DNA of 64,000 nucleotides from Streptomyces sp. NRRL B-1347. GTDB taxonomy: Bacteria; Actinomycetota; Actinomycetes; Streptomycetales; Streptomycetaceae. Shown here piece after piece: positions 55,570 through 64,000 of the stretch. The stretch is from the NCBI RefSeq assembly GCF_000720325.1, contig NZ_JOJM01000027.1:1-64000 (forward strand), given 5' to 3'. The notes under the pieces are model-generated. The model had not been told where the DNA came from, did not search any database, and worked only from the letters and a program-made list of their open reading frames with translations. A program made the position numbers and the translations under genes. Numbering within the stretch: the stretch's first letter is position 1; each line of letters opens with the position of its first letter.

Positions 55570-55617
55570 CGAAAGACCCGGAGCCCCTCCCGCGCGGGAA
55601 GGAATCCGGGCCTTTCG
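55570..55617 (-). terminator. Hairpin after hrdB
   Basis: Arms 55570-55582 and 55605-55617 pair over 13 bases with one mismatch, with an inner small stem. It lies about 45 bases past the hrdB stop. Confidence 0.8.
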
Positions 55618-55661
55618 GTGGCGCTGTGACTCGAGCCTGGGCCTGGCCCAGGGAGTCGGAC

Positions 55662-57200
55662 CTAGTCCAGGTAGTCGCGCAGGACCTGCGAGCGCGACGG
55701 GTGGCGCAGCTTCGACATCGTCTTCGACTCGATCTGGCGGATGCGCTCACGCGTCACCCCGTAGACCTTGCCGATCTCGTCGAGGGTCTTCGGCTGACCG
55801 TCGGTGAGACCGAAGCGCATCGAGACGACGCCCGCCTCGCGCTCGGAGAGCGTGTCGAGGACGGAGTGCAGCTGCTCCTGGAGGAGCGTGAAGCTGACGG
55901 CGTCGGCCGGGACGACGGCCTCGGAGTCCTCGATGAGGTCACCGAACTCGCTGTCGCCGTCCTCGCCCAGCGGGGTGTGCAGGGAGATGGGCTCGCGGCC
56001 GTACTTCTGGACCTCGATGACCTTCTCCGGGGTCATGTCGAGTTCCTTGGCCAGCTCCTCCGGGGTGGGCTCGCGGCCCAGGTCCTGGAGCATCTGGCGC
56101 TGCACGCGCGCCAGCTTGTTGATGACCTCGACCATGTGCACCGGGATACGGATGGTGCGGGCCTGGTCGGCCATGGCGCGGGTGATGGCCTGACGGATCC
56201 ACCAGGTGGCGTATGTGGAGAACTTGTAGCCCTTGGTGTAGTCGAACTTCTCTACCGCGCGGATCAGGCCGAGGTTGCCCTCCTGGATGAGGTCCAGGAA
56301 GAGCATGCCGCGGCCCGTGTAGCGCTTGGCCAGGGAGACCACCAGACGGAGGTTGGCCTCCAGGAGGTGGTTCTTGGCGCGGCGGCCGTCCTCGGCGATG
56401 ATCTCCAGCTCGCGCTTGAGCTTCGGCGCGAGCTTGTCGGCGTTGGCGAGCTTGTCCTCGGCGAACAGACCCGCCTCGATGCGCTTGGCGAGCTCGACCT
56501 CCTGCTCGGCGTTGAGCAGGGGGACCTTGCCGATCTGCTTCAGGTAGTCCTTGACCGGGTCGGCGGTGGCGCCGGCCGCGGCGACCTGCTGCGCGGGCGC
56601 GTCGTCCTCGTCCTCGTCGGAGAGGACGAAGCCCTGGGCACCCTCTTCCGCGGGCTCGCCCTCGCCGGGCTTGCCGACGGCGGGCGTCTCCTCGGTGGCT
56701 TCCTCGTCGAGGAACTCGCCGTCCTTCTTGGAGGCGGTCTTCTTGGCCGTGGTCTTCTTGGCGGCGGTCTTCTTCGTGACGGTCTTCTTGGCCGTCGTCT
56801 TCTTGGCAGCGGCCTTCTTGGCCGTGCCGTCCTCGTCCATGCCTTCGGCGGCGGGCTTCGCGGAAGCGGCCGTGGCGGTGGCCGGCTTCGCGGTGGCGGT
56901 CTTGGCCGCGACCGTCCTGGTCGCGGTGCGCTTGGCCGGACTCTTCGCTGCGACGCTCTTGCGGGGGCGCTTAGGCTCCGCGGCACTGACCATCAGCGTC
57001 ACACCCTCTTCCTCGAGGATCTGGTTGAGGCTGCGCAGAACGTTCTTCCACTGAGTGGCCGGGATCTGGTCAGCTTCGAAGGCACGACGCACGTCGTCGC
57101 CGGCGATCTGCCCATCAGCCTTTCCCCGCTCGATGAGCGCCATCACAGAGACGGATTCGGCAATCTCCGGCGGGAGCGTACGGGATGTGCTGGCCGACAC
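55662..57200 (-). CDS. hrdB: Principal RNA polymerase sigma factor HrdB
   Basis: The primary, essential sigma factor. From the GTG at 57200 ([20 protein letters not shown]) it has 512 residues, the size known for HrdB. After a conserved N-terminal block ([20 protein letters not shown]) comes a long Lys/Ala/Thr-rich region (about 85-165, with repeated TAKKT units) and an acidic stretch. Regions 1.2-4.2 follow: [79 protein letters not shown] and, at the end, [20 protein letters not shown]. It should recognise TTGACA/TATAAT-type promoters. A longer open frame upstream is not used in the known protein, and a GAGAGG ribosome site supports the GTG. Confidence 0.98.
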   Translation of the reverse strand: MSASTSRTLPPEIAESVSVMALIERGKADGQIAGDDVRRAFEADQIPATQWKNVLRSLNQILEEEGVTLMVSAAEPKRPRKSVAAKSPAKRTATRTVAAKTATAKPATATAASAKPAAEGMDEDGTAKKAAAKKTTAKKTVTKKTAAKKTTAKKTASKKDGEFLDEEATEETPAVGKPGEGEPAEEGAQGFVLSDEDEDDAPAQQVAAAGATADPVKDYLKQIGKVPLLNAEQEVELAKRIEAGLFAEDKLANADKLAPKLKRELEIIAEDGRRAKNHLLEANLRLVVSLAKRYTGRGMLFLDLIQEGNLGLIRAVEKFDYTKGYKFSTYATWWIRQAITRAMADQARTIRIPVHMVEVINKLARVQRQMLQDLGREPTPEELAKELDMTPEKVIEVQKYGREPISLHTPLGEDGDSEFGDLIEDSEAVVPADAVSFTLLQEQLHSVLDTLSEREAGVVSMRFGLTDGQPKTLDEIGKVYGVTRERIRQIESKTMSKLRHPSRSQVLRDYLD

Positions 57201-57739
57201 GAACAACCTCTCGGAACGTTGGAAAACGGCTTCCGGCCCCGTCCACCATGGATCGGAGCCGACGACCGACGGCTGGGGATTGTGCCGACGGCGCGGGCGG
57301 ACCGTGGAGCTGCACAGCGCCGTGAACGACGTCTGTATTCCCTCCTCGGCTACCACCTCTTAGGTCATCGCGCTGTCTCTAGGAGCGTTACGCCCAATCT
57401 ACGTGGCCCGAGTCACACCCCGTAAGCGTCTAAAAACGTCCAGATGCGGTCAGAGTCGACGGACATCCGGTGAAGAGTGGTCGCACCTTCAACCATCACC
57501 CCTTGACTTCACCCACATCTTCAGGGCTGCCGACACGTTTCCTCATGCCAGGCGCGCGTGCCCTTCATTCCTGGCGGGCACTCGTCCGTGCCTCCGAGGC
57601 TGCTGCGCCCGTGTCGCCGGGCCCCCGGCCCCTGGCAGGGCCCCGGGAGTCCGGCGACACGGGAGCGGTCAGCGGAAGGGGAAGCAGCGAAACGATGCTG
57701 CGCGGCGCGCACGGCGGCCGTGCCGACGCGGGCGCGCGG
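57201..57739. other. Promoter region of hrdB and 3' region of whiH
   Basis: About 540 bases. On the minus strand about 280 bases ahead of hrdB should hold its promoters; I could not fix them. The 57611-57660 hairpin closes whiH. No ORF is supported. Confidence 0.5.
57611..57660 (-). terminator. Large hairpin after whiH
   Basis: GTGTCGCCGG (57611-57620) pairs with CCGGCGACAC (57651-57660), with a second GC-rich stem inside. It lies about 80 bases past the whiH stop. Confidence 0.8.
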
Positions 57740-58627
57740 TCAGTGCTCGCGAGGAGCGGGCACGACCCGCTCCACCTCCGGGTGGACGGTCAGGAGCTGG
57801 CGCATGGCGGCCTCCGCGGCGGCTCCGTCGCCCGAGGCGAGGCCGTCGACGATCCGGGCGTGGTGGGCCAGCGAGGCCTCGGTGGGGCGGTCACAGCCGG
57901 TGACGGGGCCGCCGGAGACCTGGAGGGCGGCCGAGACGATGCCGGAGAGGTGCTCCAGCATGCGGTTGCCCGCGACCTGGATGAGCAGCGAGTGGAACTC
58001 GGCGTCGGCGCGGGCGAAGGTGATCGAGTCGCCCTGGCCGAGCGCGTGCCGCATGATCTCGACCATGTCGGCGAGGCGCTGCTGGATCTCCTCCCGGCCG
58101 TGCCCTGCGGCGAGCCGGGCCGCGAGGGGCTCGATCGTCCAGCGGAGCTCGCTGAGCTCGCGGCGCTGGTCGTCACGTTGCGGGCCGAACGCCCGCCACT
58201 CGATGATGTCCGGGTCGAGCAGGTTCCAGTCGCTGACCGGGCGCACGCGCGTGCCGACGTTGGGCCTGGCGCTGACGAGGCCCTTGGCCTCCAGCACGCG
58301 CAGGGATTCGCGGACGACGGTACGGGAGACCTCGAACCGCTGACCGATCTCCTCCGGGACGAGGGGCCGGTCGGCGCCCAAGTCTCCGGAGACGATCATC
58401 TGGCCCAGCTGCTGGACCAGTTGGCCGTGCAGTCCACGGCCGCGGCTTCCGGCGGCCCGGCGCCCCACGCGGGCCAGGTCCTGGTCGGCGCTGTCCCAGA
58501 CGGGTGCGACCACGCGGTCGGCGCCGTGGGCCTCGGCGTAGGGGTAGCGGTCGAGTTCGCCCGGGCCGGCGAGGCCGGTGTCTGCGGAGCGGGCGGTGGT
58601 CATCATGGTGTGCGCAAGGGTACTCAC
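57740..58627 (-). CDS. whiH: Sporulation regulator WhiH (GntR family)
   Basis: A FadR-type GntR regulator needed for sporulation septation in aerial hyphae. From the GTG at 58627 (VSTLAHTMMTTARSADTGLA) it has 295 residues, the length I recall for S. coelicolor WhiH. The winged helix comprises QLVQQLGQMIVSGDLGADRP and EIGQRFEVSRTVVRESLRVL; the FCD domain includes LRWTIEPLAARLAAGHGREE and ADAEFHSLLIQVAGNRMLEH. In S. coelicolor it is transcribed by the sporulation sigma factor WhiG and represses itself. A WhiG-like -10 motif lies upstream. It neighbours hrdB, the usual order. Confidence 0.97.
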   Translation of the reverse strand: MSTLAHTMMTTARSADTGLAGPGELDRYPYAEAHGADRVVAPVWDSADQDLARVGRRAAGSRGRGLHGQLVQQLGQMIVSGDLGADRPLVPEEIGQRFEVSRTVVRESLRVLEAKGLVSARPNVGTRVRPVSDWNLLDPDIIEWRAFGPQRDDQRRELSELRWTIEPLAARLAAGHGREEIQQRLADMVEIMRHALGQGDSITFARADAEFHSLLIQVAGNRMLEHLSGIVSAALQVSGGPVTGCDRPTEASLAHHARIVDGLASGDGAAAEAAMRQLLTVHPEVERVVPAPREH

Positions 58628-58720
58628 GGATTCAGTTGTCGGCCTGGCCCCCAAGTCCCTTGAGGTCTTTGGTGAAAAGCACACGAAAGGGTGATCGCTT
58701 ACCTCGCTGCAATTGACGCC

Positions 58721-58728
58721 TTATCGGA
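58721..58728 (-). promoter_or_regulatory. Candidate WhiG promoter -10 element of whiH
   Basis: TCCGATAA on the minus strand differs from the WhiG -10 consensus GCCGATAA at one base and lies about 95 bases upstream of the whiH GTG. A good TAAA -35 at the right distance is not evident, so this is tentative, though whiH is a known WhiG target. Confidence 0.45.
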
Positions 58729-58892
58729 AAGAAGTCGCTGCTCTACGAAGACTTGTGTACAGCGCGGGGCCGAAAGGCGGCAGACGCCCGTCAGTGACGC
58801 GCCTAGGGGCGTCGGAAAGCCATCAGCAGCCGGCGAGCTGTCGACCGTGCGCAGTGGAGGTCGACCACGTGCGGTGGCGGCAGCGAAGGCCG

Positions 58893-60881
58893 TCAGTGTG
58901 CCCGCCCGCGCACCGACGTCAGCAGATACGCGCCGAGCAGTACGACAAGCGACAACATCAGCGCGCTGCCCACGGGTTGAGCCATCATCCGCAGCCCTCC
59001 GACGACGTACCGCTCGGCACCGAACGGCCACTCCACGAGCGTGAGCTCGCGCAGCCGCCCCGGAAATCCAGCGGCCGATCGAACGGACGGCCCTTCCAGC
59101 GCCTTCTGTACGAGCGGTACGACGACGACCGGCACCGCGAGCACTGCGGCGAGCCCGGCGGTCGTGGACCGGAACACTCCGGCGGCCAGCACCCCGGACC
59201 AAGCACAGCCGATCATGAAGAAAATCCAACTGACGCTCGCCGAAAGCCAGTCGGGGGGAACTTCTGTGAGCTCGCCTCCGTATACCAGGTGGAGCAGAGC
59301 GGCGTCGCACCCCACGGTGAGCCCGGCGAGCAGCAGCGCGGTGGTGGCGGCGACGGCGAGCTTCGCGGCGAGGAGCCCCAGGCGCCGGGGCACCGTACCG
59401 CGATCCACGGCGAGGGCGGGATGGCGGAACTCCTCACCGAAGGCGAGCGCACCGAGCAGCCCGGCACCCAGGGCGGCGGGCGGCAGGGGAAGTTCGCCGG
59501 GCCAGGCAGCGAGCAGGCGCAGCTGCGGCGTGCGTCCGGTCCGGGCAAGGAACAGGCACAGGAGCGCGGACAAGGCAATGGCCGCGGCCACCGTGAGGTA
59601 CCCGGTGCCGACGCCGGCGGCGCGGCGCAGCTCGTAGCGCAACGGACGGAGAGGGTTCGGTGCCGTACGGATGGCGATGGGAGGGGGCAAGGGAGACGGC
59701 GAGGACTGCGGCGCACTCGCCGTGCTCGGAGTGCTCGCAGTACTGCCAGTACTGGCAGTGCTCGCAGCAGCGTCGTCGGCATCTGGTGCCGGAGCGGCGC
59801 CGACGGTCGAGCTTCCGGCCACGGTGTCGTACGCACGTGTGGGATCGGCTTCCTTGAGCGACTCTCGCGGCTCACCGGAGGCGGGCCCCGCGGAGCTCAC
59901 GGATCTCTCCTGCGCGCCAGAGCCGCCCCGCGCGCTCGGCCCGGATTCGCGCGCCGGACCGCTCTCCTGCTCCACCGGCGCCCGCTCCCGCGCGCTGGCC
60001 GTCGAAGGCCCCGCGTCCCCGACTTCGTCAGCGAGTTGGTGCACGAGGATGCCGTGGCGGAACGCGGTCTCCCCCACCTCCCCGCACGTGTTTCCATACA
60101 CCGACAGACGGCTGCCGCCTTCCTGGACCACCTCGACGGACCGGCGGAGCGAGCGGGCCTCCTTGGCCAGCAGGGCGGCAAGACGCGCGGCATGCGGGCT
60201 GCGCACGGCGACGCGCGGCCTGAGCCGCGTACGGGCGAACTCCGCCGCGTCCTGGTCCGCGACGAGCCGCCCCGCGTCCAGCGTGACAACCCGATCGGCG
60301 GCCCTGGCGGCCTCCTTGGCGTCGTCCGTGGTGAACAGGACGGTGCCGCCCCGCGCGGCATGCGCCCGCAGGATGCCGTGCAGCCAGACGCCCTCCCGCG
60401 CCGACAGATCCCCAGCGGGCTCGTCCAGAACGAGGGTGTGCGGATCCGCGAGGAGCGCACAGGCCAGGCCGAGGCGGCGGTCCATCCCACGGGAGAGCGT
60501 GCCCAGGCGCTGCTCGCGCAAGCTGACGAGCCCGACCGCTTCGAGTACGTCGTCGGCGCGTGTGACAGGCACACCCACCGCGGCGCACAGCAAGCGCAGG
60601 TGGCCCCGCACTGTGCGTGCTGGGTGTCCAGGAACATCGCCGAGCAGAACGCCCACTTCACGCGAGGGATGCGCGATGCGGTGCAACGGCCGCCCTCTGA
60701 AGTAGGTGATGCCACGCCCCTGTTGGAGTTCGAGCATCAGCCTGAGCGTCGTTGACCTGCCCGAGCCCGAGGCACCCAGAAGCGCGGTGACGCAGCCCGT
60801 GCGCGCCTGGAAGGAGACGTCGTCGACGACGGGCGGAAGGTCCTTGCGGGGGTTGCTGGTCAGTCCGATGGCCTGGATCAT
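58893..60881 (-). CDS. ABC transporter, ATPase fused to permease
   Basis: A 662-residue protein joining an ATPase domain and a membrane domain. ATPase part: Walker A GASGSGRST (residues 36-44, with Arg where Lys is usual), signature LSRGM (in LGTLSRGMDRRLGLACALL), Walker B HTLVLDEPAGD. A Ser/Thr/Pro-rich linker of about 120 residues follows, then six or so membrane helices (for example VGTGYLTVAAAIALSALLCL and FFMIGCAWSGVLAAGVF). The substrate is unknown; architecture suggests an ABC-2 type exporter. The ATG at 60881 is the family start. It is adjacent to whiH in the usual Streptomyces order, on the same strand but 265 bases away. Confidence 0.9.
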   Translation of the reverse strand: MIQAIGLTSNPRKDLPPVVDDVSFQARTGCVTALLGASGSGRSTTLRLMLELQQGRGITYFRGRPLHRIAHPSREVGVLLGDVPGHPARTVRGHLRLLCAAVGVPVTRADDVLEAVGLVSLREQRLGTLSRGMDRRLGLACALLADPHTLVLDEPAGDLSAREGVWLHGILRAHAARGGTVLFTTDDAKEAARAADRVVTLDAGRLVADQDAAEFARTRLRPRVAVRSPHAARLAALLAKEARSLRRSVEVVQEGGSRLSVYGNTCGEVGETAFRHGILVHQLADEVGDAGPSTASARERAPVEQESGPARESGPSARGGSGAQERSVSSAGPASGEPRESLKEADPTRAYDTVAGSSTVGAAPAPDADDAAASTASTGSTASTPSTASAPQSSPSPLPPPIAIRTAPNPLRPLRYELRRAAGVGTGYLTVAAAIALSALLCLFLARTGRTPQLRLLAAWPGELPLPPAALGAGLLGALAFGEEFRHPALAVDRGTVPRRLGLLAAKLAVAATTALLLAGLTVGCDAALLHLVYGGELTEVPPDWLSASVSWIFFMIGCAWSGVLAAGVFRSTTAGLAAVLAVPVVVVPLVQKALEGPSVRSAAGFPGRLRELTLVEWPFGAERYVVGGLRMMAQPVGSALMLSLVVLLGAYLLTSVRGRAH

Positions 60882-61087
60882 CGCTTCTCTCGCAGGATGT
60901 GCGACCGCTCGCGGGCGGGGCGAGTCCGCCGGATCGGGGACGGACGAACCCCGTGGGTACCGCAGCAAGATAACGCGACATTTCCGGCTTTTCGCTCAGG
61001 GCGTGGACTGCGAGTGTCAACCCGCAGTCCAGATATTGCTAGCGAGGCACCGGGCCGGGGGCCGACAGTCGTCGAGTCCGGGCGGGA

Positions 61088-61849
61088 TCAGACGTCAGGC
61101 CTCAGCATCGGCGGGTTGAGGAGTGTCGCGCCTCCGGCCCGGAACAGCTGGGCCGGGCGGCCGCCCTGGCGAGTCGTCGTCCCCCCTGTGGGCACGAGGA
61201 ATCCCGGGGTGCCCGTCACCTTCCGATGGAAGTTGCGCGGGTCGAGGGCGACGCCCCATACCGCCTCGTACACGCGGCGCAGTTCGCCGACCGTGAACTC
61301 CGGCGGGCAGAACGCCGTGGCCAGCGAGGAGTATTCGATCTTCGAACGGGCGCGCTCCACTCCGTCCGAGAGGATCTGAGCATGGTCGAACGCCAGCGGC
61401 GCGGCCTGCTCTCCCTCCCTGCCGTACCCGCCCTGGTGGAGCAGGGCCTCGACCGGGGCCCAGCGCGCGCTGTGCGCGTCACCGCCGGGACGGGGCGCGG
61501 GCAGATCCGGGGCCAGGGCGAGATGGGCGACGCTGACCACCCGCATGCGCGGATCGCGCTTCGGGTCGCCGTACGTGGCCAGCTGCTCGAGGTGCGCGCC
61601 ATTGGCCTGAACCGGACTGTCCGGGTCGTGGGCACAGAGCCCCGTCTCCTCCACCAGCTCGCGCGCCGCGGCTCCCGAGAGGCCCTCGTCCGCCCGCACG
61701 AATCCCCCGGGCAGCGCCCAACGCCCCTGGAACGGCGGCTCGCCACGGCGCACGGCCAGGGCGCACAGCGCATGACGGCGCACGGTCAGCACGACCAGAT
61801 CGACGGTGACAGCAAAGGGCGGGAAGGCCGACGGGTCGTAGGGCGACAT
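61088..61849 (-). CDS. NUDIX protein with NrtR-like winged helix
   Basis: A 253-residue protein starting MSPYDPSAFPPFAVTVDLVV. The Nudix box is complete: GGFVRADEGLSGAAARELVE then ETGL (residues 48-71). The C-terminal part (ATAFCPPEFTVGELRRVYEA, VWGVALDPRNFHRKV, RQGGRPAQLFRAG) resembles the winged DNA-binding domain of NrtR-type regulators of NAD metabolism. In many NrtR proteins the hydrolase activity is lost, but the intact box here allows activity. A longer start at 61972 (GTG) that overlaps the upstream stop is possible and would add 41 residues. The reading frame stays open upstream. Confidence 0.85.
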   Translation of the reverse strand: MSPYDPSAFPPFAVTVDLVVLTVRRHALCALAVRRGEPPFQGRWALPGGFVRADEGLSGAAARELVEETGLCAHDPDSPVQANGAHLEQLATYGDPKRDPRMRVVSVAHLALAPDLPAPRPGGDAHSARWAPVEALLHQGGYGREGEQAAPLAFDHAQILSDGVERARSKIEYSSLATAFCPPEFTVGELRRVYEAVWGVALDPRNFHRKVTGTPGFLVPTGGTTTRQGGRPAQLFRAGGATLLNPPMLRPDV

Positions 61850-61968
61850 GCCGCGATCATAGTCGTCTTCCTGACGATAAACACCTCCTGCGCCATCTGG
61901 TTCCGGCCCCGCTCCCTGAGAACCTCCTGTCCGGCCCGCCGCATCCGTGGCACCGTCGCTCAGCAACA

Positions 61969-64000
61969 TCACACCCCCAACTGCAGCCCGTCGGCTGCCT
62001 CCTCCACCATGGCGAGGCCGAGCCTGCTGACACGCACGGAGAAGGGGGCGCCCGACACGCGCAGCGCCGTCAGGCCGAGCTCCCCCAAGGGCGCGCTACG
62101 GACCGGCCTGAGCGTGACCGTGCCCGCCGGCGCGTCCGGGCGGATGCCGGCCAGCACGGTCAGGAGCTGCACTCCGGCGGCCGCGCTGACGGCTGCGGGT
62201 CGGCAGGCCGCGGGGTGCGGGAGCGGCGCGCTCCCGGCCATGCGCTGCTCGCCGCCGTACATCTCCGGCAGTCGGAACCCGAAGGCGGCCGCCGCGTCCA
62301 GCGTTCCTCGCAGCAGCGCGGCGGCTTCCTTCTCGTAGCCCGCTGCTGCCAGACCCGTGACGGCCGTCGCCGTCTCGTGGACCCGGACCGCCCCTCCACG
62401 GTGCCCGAAGGGGTTGTATGCCGCCTCCTTCGAGCCGAGGCTGCGCAGGCCCCAGCCGGAGTCCATGGCAGGCCCGCCGAGCAGCCTCGCGACCTGCTCG
62501 GTCTGCACCTTGTCGAGCAGGCCGGGGGCGATCTCGCCGGATCCCAGGAGCCCCGTGTCCAGGAGGTGGGCCGCGCCGCCGGTGAGATGTGGCAAGGGCC
62601 GTCCATCGGCCTCGAGTGCCACGGCGGGTCTGCCGCCCGTCCGGTCCTCCACCCAGAACGCTGCCCGGAACCGGCTCCGCAACCGCTCCGCCCACTGCCG
62701 CAGCTCCGCGCCTCCCGTGCCCCTGAGCGCGTCGAGCAGGTCCGCTCCCAGGAGTGCCGCCCGATGCGCGTGTGCTTGGATCTCGCAGCGCACCGGCCCT
62801 GAGGACAGGGAGTCCGGGTGGGCGTCCCGCACGAATTCCGCGTTCGCGGCGCCTTCGAGCAGCCACCGCAGGCAGCGCTCCGCCGGGTGCAGCAGCTCCG
62901 CCACATCTGCCTCCGGCATCCCCCAGCGCCACGCCTCGGCGAGCAGGGTGGGGAACAGCAGGGTGGCTTCCACGCCCGTGCATCCGGGTGGCAAGTGGGG
63001 TCCGGTGTCCCGCATCGGCCCCGGGATCATGCCCGCGCAGGGCCCGGAGCGGGTGAGCTGATCTCGGGCGAGCGCACGCAGCGTGCTCTCCGCGAGCCGG
63101 GTGCCGAGCGGCAGCACCATCCGGGCGGCCGTGAGGGCCTCGGCGGGCGCGAGGCCGCAGCGCCAGGGCGCTCCGGCGGCCACGTACAGGTCCGCGGGGT
63201 GGGCCGGGTCGCGCAGCAGCAGGGCCCTGAGGTCCGCCACCGATGTGTCCAGCAGGCGCTGGACCGTGGGGTCGTCCCCGGTCGCTTGGGCCGAGGACAG
63301 GGGGCTGGTCACTCCGTGGCCCACCGGCCTCAGGGGCCCCGCGCCGTGCGGCCGTACGCGCAGTTCCACGCTCTGGCTGCCTCCCGGTGGCAGGTGCACC
63401 TCCCAGCGCAGCAGCCCCGCAGAGGCCAGCGCGTCCTTGGGCGCCGGGACGGCCGTGACCACGCAGTGGCCTTCTCCGGAGGACCAGCGCATGCCTGAGT
63501 CGTGGACGCTGGCGGGCAGTTCGAGACCGGCGCGGCCGGACGCGACCGCGCCGAGCTCCGCCAGGTCCGTGCCCAGCGACACCTCGACCGGCAGCCTCAG
63601 GGGGCGGCTGGCCGAGCTGTGCAGGGTGATCCGCTCGGTGCCGTCGGCGTGCCGGGTCCGCTCCACGACGACGTCCGGGTCCGGCCCTCCGTCCGCCGAG
63701 GGGAGAAGGGTCGCCACGAAGCGGGCGCTGTCCGCCGAGAGCATCCGCGCCTGCACGGCGATCGGCTCGCGTCCGGCCACGCGCACCTGACAGCGGGAGA
63801 GCATGCGACGACCCGCGCGATAGAACCCTTCCAGCCCGCGGCCGTTCAGCTGCCCCTGGTTCGTAGAGACCGCGAGTGCGGGAAGGGCGACACAGACCAG
63901 CGCGTCGTGCACAGGTGGCAGCGCGGCGAGGCGACGTGGCCCGGGACCGGGCGCGTGCCCACTGGGAGGGCGCCGGGGAACCGACGCGGGCGCCCGGAAG
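61969..64000 (-). CDS. Glycogen-debranching-type protein (5' end outside window)
   Basis: At least 677 codons, open to the right edge. The best visible start is a GTG at 63912 (VHDALVCVALPALAVSTNQG), but residues upstream (RLAALPP) look like part of the protein too, so the true start is probably beyond 64000. The N-terminal half resembles the glycogen-debranching-enzyme N-terminal domain (GQLNGRGLEGFYRAGRRMLS, VVVERTRHADGTERITL); the C-terminal half is an alpha/alpha toroid of GH15-like type (LLFPTLLAEAWRWGMPEADV, GLRSLGSKEAAYNPFGHRGG). It probably acts on a glucan or oligosaccharide. Its stop overlaps or abuts the NUDIX gene. Confidence 0.88.
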   Translation of the reverse strand, partial: FRAPASVPRRPPSGHAPGPGPRRLAALPPVHDALVCVALPALAVSTNQGQLNGRGLEGFYRAGRRMLSRCQVRVAGREPIAVQARMLSADSARFVATLLPSADGGPDPDVVVERTRHADGTERITLHSSASRPLRLPVEVSLGTDLAELGAVASGRAGLELPASVHDSGMRWSSGEGHCVVTAVPAPKDALASAGLLRWEVHLPPGGSQSVELRVRPHGAGPLRPVGHGVTSPLSSAQATGDDPTVQRLLDTSVADLRALLLRDPAHPADLYVAAGAPWRCGLAPAEALTAARMVLPLGTRLAESTLRALARDQLTRSGPCAGMIPGPMRDTGPHLPPGCTGVEATLLFPTLLAEAWRWGMPEADVAELLHPAERCLRWLLEGAANAEFVRDAHPDSLSSGPVRCEIQAHAHRAALLGADLLDALRGTGGAELRQWAERLRSRFRAAFWVEDRTGGRPAVALEADGRPLPHLTGGAAHLLDTGLLGSGEIAPGLLDKVQTEQVARLLGGPAMDSGWGLRSLGSKEAAYNPFGHRGGAVRVHETATAVTGLAAAGYEKEAAALLRGTLDAAAAFGFRLPEMYGGEQRMAGSAPLPHPAACRPAAVSAAAGVQLLTVLAGIRPDAPAGTVTLRPVRSAPLGELGLTALRVSGAPFSVRVSRLGLAMVEEAADGLQLGV

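Noticed and set aside
59742..59759. 18-base palindrome ACTGCCAGTACTGGCAGT
   Set aside because: Lies within the Ser/Thr linker repeat of the ABC gene and is explained by repeated codons.

Overview
The window is high-GC chromosomal DNA from a Streptomyces species. GC-rich third codon positions, GTG starts, GTGA/ATGA stop-start overlaps and the gene content all point there: the principal sigma factor HrdB, the sporulation regulator WhiH, the division protein SepH, the CutRS two-component system, topoisomerase IV and a c-di-AMP riboswitch in front of a cell-wall hydrolase. From memory, the order hrdB-whiH, parE, citrate synthases, parC, ptsH, sepH and cutRS matches the core of the S. coelicolor chromosome around SCO5819-SCO5870. 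No search was run.

Layout. 1-5330: potassium-uptake operon kdp(27-aa peptide)-F-A-B-C, then kdpD at the left edge; this kdpD appears to lack its P-loop. 5590-9340: DUF3710, dut, thioesterase, DUF3093, an EcsC-like protein and DUF4193. 9730-14190: cutRS, a 57-aa protein, an inositol-monophosphatase-family enzyme and ferrochelatase. 14500-20930: MFS transporter overlapping a sugar-alcohol/lactone oxidase, a Thr/Pro-tailed membrane protein, sepH, and a sulfurtransferase. 21380-28150: VOC protein, thymidine kinase, phosphodiesterase, DUF5998, GNAT-acyl-CoA synthetase fusion, and HPr with a DasR-type operator. 28500-33510: GntR regulator, M23 hydrolase with its riboswitch, and a pair of M16 peptidases. 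33890-37860: parC and a CobW GTPase. 38215-40270: a small accessory island of two DUF6082-type membrane proteins flanking two near-identical small proteins. 40340-46520: two citrate synthases (one fused to a DNA-binding domain), an iron-box-controlled sucrase/ferredoxin-like protein and a CitA/CitB-type two-component system. 46560-51300: acetate-type symporter with DUF485 partner, and a NarL-type two-component operon. 51500-58630: parE, DUF7455, a trypsin-like protease, hrdB, whiH. 58890-64000: ABC transporter fusion, NrtR-like NUDIX protein and a glycogen-debranching-type protein that runs off the right edge.

The genes are mostly housekeeping and developmental. Several regulatory sites are readable: a dre site at ptsH, an iron box at 42917, a ydaO riboswitch at 30356-30495, a TTGA/TCAA palindrome array between the citrate synthases, a CRP-like palindrome at 9644 and a possible WhiG promoter at whiH. 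The oddities most worth checking are the ParE C-terminus, replaced by ten copies of Pro-Val-Ala; the P-loop-less kdpD; the DUF6082/small-protein island; and several short tandem repeats at gene ends. No CRISPR array, insertion sequence, rRNA or tRNA was seen.
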